Under the pieces are notes generated by a model. That model searched no databases and was not told the origin of the DNA. It worked only from the letters and a program-made list of their open reading frames with translations. Shown piece by piece: positions 1 through 9,303 of a stretch of DNA of 64,000 nt. The DNA comes from Hevea brasiliensis (taxonomy: Eukaryota > Streptophyta > Magnoliopsida > Malpighiales > Euphorbiaceae): positions 72,679,760 to 72,743,759 of the forward strand of contig NC_079499.1 of NCBI RefSeq assembly GCF_030052815.1, written 5' to 3'. Within the stretch, counting starts at the first letter, position 1. Each line of letters starts with the position of its first letter. A program made the position numbers and the translations under genes.

Positions 1-1323
1 CATATTGCAATCTACCACTGCCAATTATTCTCCCTATTTTCAGTTCCTGAAACACACAATGGCTAGGAAAAAATTCAACTTTGCAATTAAGGGCTTTAGT
101 AATGGAGCTAACAAATAAGAAATTAAGAGATTAATAGGAAAACTAGGCACATGCAAAACTGAAGCAAGATTTATAGTAGCAGTGCATTCAACAGAACCTG
201 TTCCAAAGATATTGGCTAAGGATTCATCCACTATGCGGACTTTTTTTTTGTTGAATATGAGGAATAGGTTGTAAATTTATTTGAAGAGCTTGTCATGTGC
301 TTGTTTGCTCCAAAATCTATAACCCAAGGAGATTTTTCAAGATCAGCATAAAAACATTACCTGATTTAATAAAATTAGAAGAGGCAACTTTGGCAATTTG
401 AGATTCTAGCTGTGATAGCAAACGCCTCAGGGATTGTACTTATTCATCGGAGAGGATTCCAGTGGTGGCAGCAGAAGAATTGTTTTCAGAAAGATCCACT
501 GTCTCAGAAACATTTGCTTGTAGTCTTGCTTGTAGTCTTTCTTCATGGGCGACTATGTAGCTTCCAACAATGTTCTTTAGTATGTCTTGATTTTCCACAA
601 TAATCACAGTGTAAATGATCCTTATCCGATGGACTATGTTACTGTTCTCGGAAGGAAGCAACTACTAACCCTACCTTGCCACTACGTAAAGAGTAGATCA
701 TGACACTTCTCCTGCTTTCCTCCTACTATACATAAGAATAAGTTTGCCTTAGGAAAGGCATGGGATCCTTACTAAGCACTTGGATCAGAATCTAATCAGA
801 ATCTATGTTTAATCCAACAAGAAAGTCATAAATCCGTTCTTTGTCAATTCATTTTTGGAATTTAATAGCATCAGAGTACAAATGGCTTGCAGCCTTGGTA
901 ATAGTCTAGTTCCTCCCACAAACCACTTAATTTAACAAAGTACTGAGCAATGGTCATCTCACCTTGTTTCATGTTATGAACCTTGTTCCGTAGCTCATAG
1001 ATTTGTGCATCATTGCCCATTTGGTAATAAGTTTGAGATACAACATTTCAAATGCCAGCACCATTATCCAGAAGCAAATATCCCCAGTCTATTTGTGGTT
1101 GTATTGAATTAATTATCCAAGACATCACTAGGGAATTCTCTGATTCCCACTAGCTATAAGTAGAAACACTTGCTTCACGTTTGGTTTTGTCTCCAGTGAT
1201 ATATCCCTAGAGCCCTCTAGCCTGAATAAACAGCAAACAAGATCTCGACCGTGCAAGATAATGAGTACCATCAAGCTTTACAAGGCCAATTTGTAACGAG
1301 GGGTTATCACTCATAAGGCTCAT
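1..1323 (-). pseudogene. Copia-1 gag and start of protease, decayed
   Basis: From an ATG at about 1312-1323 the minus strand encodes SDNPSLQIGLVKLDGTHYLA and then FIQARGL, a pattern of plant copia gag (DUF4219/UBN2-like). In-frame TAG codons interrupt GL*GYITGDK and YS*WESEN. A zinc knuckle CDYCGKSRHTKEHCW (C-X2-C-X4-H-X4-C) lies at about 560-605, and the protease start VIDFGANKHMT at about 290-330, where the usual catalytic D-S-G is D-F-G. Next comes the typical pre-integrase stretch ASVLHVPSFPINLL (about 130-175). Gag packages element RNA in the cytoplasm and protease would process the polyprotein. The copy is a pseudogene; integrase and RT would lie left of the window. Confidence 0.85.
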
Positions 1324-1793
1324 CTTTGTTTCAATAAATTCCTTTTTCCATCAGCCATATTAAAGAATTAGGGCAAAAAAAGAGGAAACGAAGCAACAAA
1401 AAAGTCAAAGCAGCAGCAATAGAGAGGGAAAAAGTAAACCCAAAAATCAAAAGTGCAAACCAAGGTGAGAAACCAGCTAGGTAGAAGCGCAAAGACCTAG
1501 GGAGATTGTTGGAGAAGAAATCGGCTTAAAAAAACCTTGAAATCGGCTGAAAAAAAACCCCAGAAACGGCAATACACGACGGAGTGTGGGATCGGTGGGG
1601 GAACTTGTAATGGCATGTTCGGCCACGCACGATGTCCGGCGGCAAAGATTTTCCGACAACAGGCCGATCGAAAGACTCTCTTTCCTCCGGCAAGGGTGGT
1701 GTCGAACAACTCCTTGGTGGTTGGTTCCTATAATCTTACCCTAGCAACCCTAACACTGTTTGCAGGAAACTCACACCAAATATTAATGGCAGA

Positions 1794-1805
1794 ACTCTAA
1801 TACCA
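1794..1805 (-). other. Primer-binding site, initiator-Met tRNA type
   Basis: The minus strand reads TGGTATTAGAGT directly after the LTR end. It matches the usual plant PBS TGGTATCAGAGC with two C-to-T changes. It marks where minus-strand cDNA synthesis would start. Confidence 0.75.
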
Positions 1806-2003
1806 TGTTGAGAAGGAAAAGAGTTTTTAATTTCAATGTGCATTTGCCTTATACACTCTTCCTATTTATATTATACAGTTCTGAATACAAAAGAGGAAGA
1901 TACCTACAAGGAAAGAAAAAATACAATACAATCCCTTTAATTTAGGGATTTACAATCTATAATCCCTTTAATGCAGAAATTTACAATCCAGTAGAATTCC
2001 AAC
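1806..2003 (-). repeat. Copia-1 5' LTR (about 198 bp)
   Basis: On the minus strand the right end reads GTTGGAATTC (typical copia LTR start TGTTGGAATT with its first base changed) and the left end reads CTCAACA, giving the TG...CA-type ends expected of an LTR. It is followed immediately by the primer-binding site. The other LTR is outside the window, so boundaries rest on the termini and the PBS alone. Confidence 0.7.
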
Positions 2004-2714
2004 GTTTATACTATTTTAGATTTTTTTTTTATTTTCAATAAGGATCTTTTTCTATGGAAAGTATGCTTTGCTTTCTGTTTTAGTATTGGTTTATAATTTC
2101 CTATTTTCTTATTACAAATTACAATAGGGGCGTGTGTGCGTGTGTGTGTGTGTGTGTGTGTATTACGTTAATTTTTCTACATTATAGTGATGCCATGAGA
2201 TTTTTTATTTTTTATATGTTTACCCATTTTCATCAATTAATAATAAAATAGATGGTTCAATCAATCTTAAAAAAAAAATTTAACAAATCTTAAAGTAATT
2301 AATAAATGATATAATTAATTAAAAGGCGTTGAAAAGCTTATTTTGTCATTAATATTTGAGTTTACATTATTTATTGGAAGAAATACATTGAATGATACTC
2401 TATGTCTTTCTATTTGTTTTCACAAAATTTTAAGAATGCTTAAAACTATTAAATATTTTTTATTATTTCTTAAGGGATGCCTCTTGACAAGCACTAGGTG
2501 ACCAAGAGAAAATGTGCCTCACCACATGGATAAAATATAATTGTCCTTATAAATATATGGCGCTGAATAACCTTGTTCAATTCCAGTTAGATGCATGCTA
2601 CTATAAAGCTTCTACATTTATTTATTTATGTAATAAATCTTATATCAAGTTCAAAGAGGCCATTTGACCTCCATTTGGAGCTCCCCAATGCTGAAGTAAA
2701 ATAATGGAACTTAC
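2004..2714. other. AT-rich non-coding stretch, probably PSI intron or broken 3' flank
   Basis: Contains the GT microsatellite and A/T-rich sequence. I looked on the minus strand for the next PSI exon (family motif around LYHELHALDRFEQDY) and did not find it. The stretch starts at a consensus donor (GTAAG) after the last visible exon, so it is best read as an intron into which Copia-1 inserted, or as the flank of a broken gene. Confidence 0.6.
2131..2161 (+). repeat. (GT)n microsatellite
   Basis: About 15 GT dinucleotides with one C interruption near the start, in AT-rich spacer. Confidence 0.95.
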
Positions 2715-4272
2715 AGCTGTATGCTGAACTAAGGTCATCAGAAGGTCTATTACAGAATCTGCCTCTTCCTGCAATTGCTTTTGAGGAGTAAGATCTCTGC
2801 TAATTCTGGAAATCAAAATAAGAAATCGGTCAGGAAATATGATAAACTTGTGTCATAAATCCAATGGTGAAACCAGATAAAATGCTAGCCATGTACTTCT
2901 CAAAATAACGGTCCAAGCTATGCCATTGAGTATCTTTACATCGATTTCCAAAACGAACAACTTCTCCAGAGAAAATTTTCAACTCCTCCCTGTAAACATA
3001 ATTTAATAAATTCTCCGTGATACCTTTTGAAGAAAAAGAAACAATATGCAAAACTAATTCAAAGAAGATCCATGAATGGATTCATCATCATAGCCATTTT
3101 ACATATGCATTCACCTCTTGTCAGCTGCAACAATCTTCAAGAGTTCACCCATATCATTTGATATTAGATTTTGCACTCCTTCTGAAGGAAGCACTACTTC
3201 TTTCAAATGTCTTATATTTCTTTTTGAAAGGGAATGCATAAGGCTGGAACCCTTAACAATTGTGTTTGCCACCTCAAAAGCTAATATTGCAAGTTCATTT
3301 CCTTTTGTTGCCACACCAGATGCGAATCCACTGTTGGGGTTTAAATTTGTCATGCTACTCCCAAGTGTGTCCAAGACCTCCACTGCTTTGCCTATTCCAA
3401 GAGAGCCCAAACGTGAACTAACCTCTGAAACCTGCGTAACAAGCATTCTATTAGGAGCTTTAAGTGATATAATTAATCTACACAGTATCGTAGCATTATC
3501 ACAGGTTATGCTTTAGATAACTCATCAAGATGAACAACGATTATTAGTGGTTATGAACAAGTCATTAGGATTTGAAATAAACTTGGTACTTAATCAACTG
3601 GACTCTCATCGAGGATCTTCATCAATCAGGCATGGTATTTTGATGATTTAACAAAGCAAGGACCACATTATTCCCTCTCAGAGGAGAATTATTCAAATTA
3701 ACTTTACAACATTTAAAAATTTTAGAGAGGAAAACAAAAAAAAAAAAGGCATGTTTCTTCGTGACAATATCCTTAGTAACTATTATAGCAAGTAGACATA
3801 TGTAAACATCTATCCCTTCCAGTCCATTACTCTTTCTTTATTGGACTACAACTGCGGCTCCCAAACCCAGAGCCGCCAACTCCAACACCACCAAGCCAAA
3901 ACTGATTGCCAAACGTTTAATCAGAGGAGAATGGGACCGAATTACCTTGGCAACCGCAGACTGCCCAGACCGCAAGGATCTTGACCTGAGAGATGGATAG
4001 CGAGGAATTCCATCATAAAAATCATCCAAGGAAAAGGTTTCCTCTGACTGCTTGGGCTTGCGGTCTTGAGACCGCTTATCCATGCTTTCCCGAGCCAGAA
4101 CCTCCGGTGGCCCATCCAAAATACTGCCCTCCGCATTTTGCTGGTATTCTTGCAATGGCTTGCTCTTGTTCTTGCTGTTGCTACTATAATAATCAACATC
4201 CCCATTCAAATTCCCACCATAACCATAAAGTCTGTTTTTGGCATCCAAATTCTTGGAGCAAAGCCCTCCCAT
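2715..4272 (-). CDS. PSK SIMULATOR (PSI) family protein, 5' four exons, partial
   Basis: Four minus-strand coding exons at 3946-4272, 3115-3431, 2897-2989 and 2715-2805 join through GT donors and AG acceptors into one open frame of 276 codons. The start MGGLCS is an N-myristoylation consensus (Gly2, Ser6) with a possible palmitoylated Cys5, so the product probably sits at the plasma membrane. Residues about 80-95 hold DDFYDGIPRYP, and from about residue 155 the DUF3475 domain begins: LAILAFEVANTIVKG, HLKEVVLPSEGVQNLI, VVRFGNRCKDTQWHSLDRYF. These are hallmarks of plant PSI1/2/3 proteins, growth regulators linked to phytosulfokine signalling. The family usually exceeds 600 residues; the last exon ends with LMTLVQHTA at a clean donor, and the DUF668 part is not in the window. 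Copia-1 lies downstream, so the gene is either longer than the window or truncated. Which PSI paralogue cannot be decided. Confidence 0.88.
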
Positions 4273-4302
4273 GGTTCCCTAACTATCCCTGATTCAGTTC
4301 TG

Positions 4303-4412
4303 GTCAACCCAAAAGCAACTGCGATCTTGCGATTTTTATAACGTATACTTATATATCTACATAAAAGAAATGGTTGAAACTTGAAAGCAAACAAAAATTA
4401 TAGCTTACTTAC
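4303..4412 (-). other. Probable 5' UTR intron of the PSI gene
   Basis: Minus strand has a strong donor CTG|GTAAGTAAGC with GT at 4411-4412, preceded by a pyrimidine-rich leader (about 4413-4450). Candidate acceptors (CAG) lie at about 4292 and 4303, just before the ATG at 4272. The donor is convincing; the exact acceptor is not. Confidence 0.45.
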
Positions 4413-4482
4413 CAGGAAAAGGAAAGATAAGAAAAAAAAGGAGAAGAAGAGGAGAACTGGATGGCGTCGCGCTCAAAACCAT

Positions 4483-4500
4483 GGGAGTATTTATTTATTC
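4483..4500 (-). promoter_or_regulatory. Possible TATA-like element of the PSI gene
   Basis: Minus strand reads TAAATAAATA about 30-50 bases upstream of the CT-rich leader. Position and composition fit a weak plant TATA box; the transcription start is not visible in the sequence. Confidence 0.3.
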
Positions 4501-5314
4501 TAACAATAATCGGAAATGAAAGACACATTTCTCCCTTTTGGGTTTGACCAATAAGGTATTTTTATAGGTGCTCAATTTTGGATTTTTTTATTTAATAAAC
4601 AAAAAGGTGGAGTGGAGTCGACGTCTGCTCTCGAACTACCGTCTTGGACCGAGGAAGTGGTCAATTTTTCATACTTTCCCATTGACTTTTTTTTCGCATC
4701 CTTTTCTTGGTTTTATTTTATAACGTCTAGATGCCTCGTGCTCATTGCTGGAATCGAGTTTTATCCTTTATTACAAAAAAAAAAATTCTTACATAAAATT
4801 TAGCCTGATTTATTATGTTATTGAAAAAATAATAAAAATTAAATTTATAAATATCTTTTTATTATTATATTCTCATTATATAATATTTTTATTGTTCACT
4901 AGCAAAATGAATTAAGGTAAATTTCAATAACTCTTAAGCTTATAAGATTATAATATCATAGCCCTTCAATTTAAAAATGAATAAATTTTTTAACTTCTTT
5001 ACACAGCAATATCTCTCTGATCTCTAATCACCGATTTTCAGTTAAATGTTAACTCAACCAAATTCAATATGGCATTTAGTTAGCATTTTTCTCTTCCCTC
5101 TTATGCCATATATAATAAGACTAACTTTCAACTTTACTAGTTATAACATTATTGTCTTTCAACTTCGTCATTTATCATGCCATTATCTTCTAATTTCGTC
5201 ATTTATAACACCATCATCCCATAACTTTACATTAACATAACACAATCATTAATGTAATACCATTGTAGTTTAAAATCACATTCTTATGATACTAACCAAT
5301 ACAAATATTGAAAG
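4501..5314. other. AT-rich spacer, nothing recognised
   Basis: Open frames here are short and have no recognisable domain. A motif of the form TTTCGTCATTTAT recurs near 5165-5205. I see no gene, RNA gene or element ends. Confidence 0.6.
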
Positions 5315-6088
5315 TGACACTTGCGCAGCGGAAATTTTAAAATTTTTATTTTGCATAGATTGCATGTAAAGCTACTTTAATCAAAATACAAAGGTTACAA
5401 CACTTGTAACCACAAGTCATCAAGCTTATTTTGCAATTTTGGAAGCTAAATGAACATTCACCTAAACTAAGTTTAAGGACTTTACCTGATGGGACACTGA
5501 ATCACTATTCAATCACCTAATTCGGATGGCTAGGTCTCCAAATGTAGACTCTTTAGTCCATCCACACGAACTCAGTAATCAAGACGATCCAACCCTTAAA
5601 CCACTATCCCCTTGAAATGTTCTCTCTTTCGTCGACCGAATGGCACAAAGGGATTTTTAATTCTCTATATTTTACCTTGAGTAATTAAAGAAACAATCTC
5701 TTCAATTTCCAATTCAAAAGTTACAACTTCTAATTTCTCTTGAATTGGCTATGAAAGAAAAGCTTAAAGGCTCTTTAATGGAGGTTGAGAGAAAGTATAG
5801 AAGAAAAATAAATCTCTAAAAGATAACTTTTGCATGTGGGTTTCTAGTAATTTTTATACTTTAGGGATATGGAATTCCCTAAAGTGGGGAGAAATTAGGG
5901 ATTTCAAATCCCTAATATTTAAGGATTTCAAAATCATAAAGTAAGTGAGGGAATATATTCTCCACTTAAGAGAAAAAGTTGCTACATGTTAAACATGTTC
6001 TCTCTTTTGACTCCTACTCACATGTCACATGACATCACATGTCAAGAGACATTAAAATCCACTCATCATTTTCCTTCTCTCAATTACA

Positions 6089-6235
6089 TACCCCATGCAA
6101 CATTTGCCTAGGTTCAGCATGCCCCATGCAACATTTGCCTTGGTGCAATAAGCCCCATGCTATCGCTGCATACCCCATGTAATACTTGCACTAAGCCATA
6201 GCATGCCCCATCTTACATCCTGTGCAACTTTCATC
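6089..6235. repeat. Degenerate minisatellite inside LTR relic
   Basis: The motif CCCCATGCAACATTTGCCT recurs with CCCCATG starting at 6091, 6122, 6153 and 6173 and CCCCA at 6206, giving spacings of 31, 31, 20 and 33 bp. Copies degrade toward the right. Confidence 0.8.
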
Positions 6236-6321
6236 TTGCTTGCCCTTTCTTCCTTTTTATCTAATTCTTTAAATTTAGTTTCAAGTCATGCTAAGGACTA
6301 TTGCAATCATATTGTAAATAC

Positions 6322-6366
6322 TAAATTAATTAATTTAATTAATTAATTAATTAATTAATTAATTAA
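6322..6366. repeat. (TTAA)n simple repeat
   Basis: About eleven nearly perfect AATT/TTAA units. The same kind of run occurs at the equivalent place of the other Copia-2 LTRs (near 19055, 45120, 52520). Confidence 0.95.
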
Positions 6367-6850
6367 ACCATTTAATTTATCAATTAAATTATTCAAGTTT
6401 TGATCACTTAAGTTCTATTGTGTGTGACTTCTTAGGTTCATAACTAATTAGTAATGAGAATAATATTAACTCTTTAATGCCAATGGAACTCTTTCCATGC
6501 CTAGAGTGCAATTCCCTAATATAATATTGGTTCTCATAAATCATGATTGACACCTAGCATAGTGTGCCATAACTATCTAACTAGTGATGAATTAAATTCA
6601 TCCCACTCCTTGAAATCTTGATCATACATACCATACAGTAAAGTCTCTTTGTTACAAAGTCTTGATCCTAGCTATGCCCATGGTACAAGTTAAGCCCTAA
6701 TTGCTTTGATTCATATATCTTCATCTAAATTCTAATTCTTGATTAATAAGACTTTCCATCATAAACTGTTTTCTGACTAAGTTTACTTTGTCCTAGCCAG
6801 AAACTTTATTTATCAAGAACAATTCAGATAGCATAGTACTTTATTTATAC

Positions 6851-7290
6851 TGTTAAAATTACGACTCAGAATCCTAATGGGATGTGGAGATATATCTTTT
6901 TCTAATTTGAGTGAGAGAAATATTCCTTGATAAGATAGAGAAATATTCCTTATATAGAGTAGAACTCCTCTTTTAGTGTTATTCCTAAATAGAATGAGAT
7001 TCCTAATTAGATTAATATTGAGGTGATTAATACTATAAATAAGAAAATAGTGCAAAGGTTAGTTGGTTTTCAGCCCATGGAGTGAGTGGCTTTAGCCATT
7101 GATAACGAGTGGCTTTTGCTAATTTAAGATAATGGCTTTTGCCCATTGGAGAGAGTATCACTTGCCTATTGCAGTCCCATGGAAGGAGAGAGGCTTCGGC
7201 CTAAGATGAAGAAAGCCATAGTCCAAGAGGAAAGGGCTATTGTCCATCATAGTTGAAGACACCCTTTGTCATGTAGTAGTTAAAGTAAAT
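6851..7290 (+). repeat. Possible fragment of another LTR or unclassified repeat
   Basis: Starts TGTTAAAATTACGACTC, which looks like a copia LTR start, and holds a TATA-like ACTATAAATAAG near 7032. Short direct repeats of GTGGCTTTAGCC / GTGGCTTTTGC type occur at 7087-7160. No matching second end was found, so class and right boundary are uncertain. Confidence 0.3.
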
Positions 7291-7559
7291 ATATTAGGTT
7301 ATGTCTAGAAGAGACAGAGAGGATGTAACTTTCACCATTTTCCGATGTCAGAATATTCCTATAAAATTTAAAAATTTCTTAGACTTGGGAGTGGTGGTAG
7401 GACATATGGATAAGGTTGTATGTATGTATGTATATGGATATGTGTGGGTGTATGAGGTGTTGGGAGAGTCCAAGTTCATGTTTGAATTAAGTGAGAAACT
7501 CAAGTTTCCCCTTTATACAAAATGACTTTGCAGAATCAAGAATAGGTTCAGTCACATTG
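7291..7559. other. Unassigned stretch upstream of gypsy C gag relic
   Basis: Includes TATG-rich low complexity (about 7417-7440) and an open frame of 74 codons with no recognisable domain. It may be decayed gag of element C, but no motif supports this. Confidence 0.35.
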
Positions 7560-7592
7560 AGGACCTTACAGGTTCGGAACATCCGAGTGTTA

Positions 7593-7637
7593 CAGAGTGG
7601 ATAGGAGGGACACATGTCAAGGGAGCATCCCAATTTG
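7593..7637 (+). pseudogene. Gypsy C gag zinc-knuckle relic
   Basis: With one frameshift the plus strand encodes CYR...GHMSREHPNLE, the remains of a CCHC knuckle of the CYRCGxxGHxxRDCP kind whose last Cys is now His. The reading continues across the solo LTR insertion at 9103 with MASQQAGSASVAQLAARQTF, a typical linker between gag knuckle and protease. Confidence 0.6.
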
Positions 7638-7642
7638 GAAAG

Positions 7643-9097
7643 TGTTGTCCCTTCTAGCAACCTAAGAGGGGGGGGGGGTGAGTTGGATTCTAATTGAAAA
7701 ATTAAATACTAAAAAAAATTTAGACACAAAGAAAAGTAGATGAAGAATGATGACATAAGAAATTTATAGAGGTTCAGTTATCCCAAACCTACGTCCTTTC
7801 CTCAAGGCTCTCCTTGAGAGTTAACTCCACTAAAATTCTTCTTTGGGCAAAGAATAAACTTCTTATAATTACCACAAGAGCAAACCCTTGCTCTTTTACA
7901 AATCCCTTTACACTCAAGAGCTATTTAAAGCTCTATCACACTCAAAATTACAATAAGTGCTCATAACAACCTTGAATGAACTCTCAGAACAAAGAATTTA
8001 CAACTTAAATATCAAGTTCTCAACATTAACTATGGTAGCTCAAGTTCTCGAGAGAAAGAATGAAGAAAATCTTTAGAACACAATAAATTTCCAAAAAGAT
8101 TATTGTTATAAAACTTGTTTCCAGTCATAAATGGAGCCTATTTATAGTTTTTGCAAGAAAATAACCGTTGGGGGTGCATTAAATACTAAACTAGCAGTTC
8201 AATCACCCAAAACTCTATTTTATCAAGTTGCAGAAACCTAGGTTCAGCTGCCAAAGTTATTTACTTCGGCTGCCGAAGTTTGGAGCGCCTTTGAAAAGTC
8301 ACTTTTGACTGCTGGAGTTCCCACTTTCGGCTGCCGGAGTGCTCTCTGGATAAAATGGCTTTTAATACTCAAAAATCATGATTTAAAGAATGAACTTCGG
8401 CAGCCGAAGTTCCCACTTTTGGCTACCAAAGTGCTCTCTGAACAGAAAGTGTCAAAAGGACACCTAGGCTTCGGAAATGCATAACTTTTTTATCGGAACT
8501 CGGATTTTCGATCCGTTTGAACCATTAAAAAGCTAATTTGATAAACTTTTCAATGAAAACACTTTCAAAAACAAATTTGTATTTCTCAAATGTGAAAATT
8601 TCATTTTACTCCTCCTTATTTAAGAAAAAGTTACAAGTAAAGACACTATGAAATTAAGAGTTTAAAAAACTCATAACTTTTTTATCCAAACTCAGATTTT
8701 TTATCCGTTTGAACATTGGAAAGATAATTCAATGTATTTTTCAATTAAAATACTTTTCAAAGTTAATTTTGTATTTTTAAAAAATTTATTTAATTTTTCC
8801 TTGATAAAGAATTTAGTGAAAACTAAGTTGAACAAGATATTCTTAGTAGCACTTAGACTTGAGCCAACACAATTAATTAAATGAGATTTACAAGATATAA
8901 AATAAATAAAAGTTACATTGTAAAGTGTCATAAATGTTTGCTTCCTTATCTTGCTCTTCCTTAATCTTGATTTGAAGCAATTTGGCAATTTTGAATCTAG
9001 GGCGTATAAACTCAACACAAACACTTTTAAAGTATATTAGTAGCATACTAATTATTTATTATCATCAAAACATGGGTTAAGACACCTAGGTCCAACA
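7643..9097 (+). repeat. Solo LTR (1455 bp) with 5-bp target duplication GAAAG
   Basis: Ends are TGTTG...CAACA, and the same five bases GAAAG flank it at 7638-7642 and 9098-9102. Removing it joins the gag reading of gypsy C. It has no internal coding region, so it is a solo LTR left by recombination between two LTRs. A G-run at 7669-7678 and several near-perfect palindromes (8263-8432) are inside. Superfamily is unresolved; the TGTTG/CAACA ends slightly favour copia. Confidence 0.85.
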
Positions 9098-9303
9098 GAA
9101 AGGATGGCTTCTCAACAAGCAGGGTCAGCTAGTGTGGCTCAATTGGCAGCTAGACAAACTTTTGTGGGCCCCTCTTCAGAAAGGGGATAGGGTGGGATGA
9201 GGCTTTTCTTCCTCCATAATAAGCTCGCGAGGGGAGGGGATCAACATCACCAGCTCGTATCTTTACCATGACACAATAGAAAGCTAACACCTCCAACACT
9301 GTA

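Larger units (their letters stand above)
1..2003 (-). mobile_element. Copia-1: 5' part of a Ty1/copia retrotransposon
   Basis: Reading leftward on the minus strand there is a short LTR (1806-2003), an initiator-Met tRNA primer site directly after it, a gag region, a CCHC zinc knuckle and the start of the aspartic protease; the element runs off the left window edge. This order is that of Ty1/copia elements. Several in-frame stops show it is not active. It lies just 3' of the last visible PSI exon and in the same orientation, so it is either inside a PSI intron or marks where that gene is broken. Confidence 0.85.
5315..6840 (-). repeat. Copia-2a: relic LTR of the Copia-2 family
   Basis: Read on the minus strand this resembles the complete Copia-2 LTRs at 17998-20101 and 44079-46188: the stretch around CAAGTCATGCTAAGGACT, the run of TTAA repeats, the stretch near CACCTAGCATAGTGTGCCAT and the block TCCTAGCCAGAAACTTTA occur in the same order. 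The left end reads TGACACTTGCGCAGCGG on the plus strand, consistent with an LTR 3' terminus. The right end stops short of the expected LTR start near 6840. It is divergent from the other copies, so an older or sister-family insertion. Confidence 0.6.

Noticed and set aside
1537..1800. 87-codon plus-strand frame
   Set aside because: Antisense to the leader of Copia-1 between PBS and gag; no domain.
3838..3945. Extension of PSI exon 1 past the splice donor
   Set aside because: The reading after VAK loses PSI similarity exactly at a GT donor, and exon 2 continues VSEVSS as in the family.
4612..4803. 63-codon plus-strand frame upstream of the PSI gene
   Set aside because: Short, hydrophobic by T-richness, no domain or conserved context.
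7301..7525. 74-codon plus-strand frame before gypsy C
   Set aside because: Includes TATG low-complexity repeats and matches no gag motif I know.
7643..9097. DNA transposon with terminal inverted repeats
   Set aside because: The inverted identity is only TGTTG/CAACA, the 5-bp target duplication and absence of longer inverted ends fit a solo LTR better, and the palindromes are internal.
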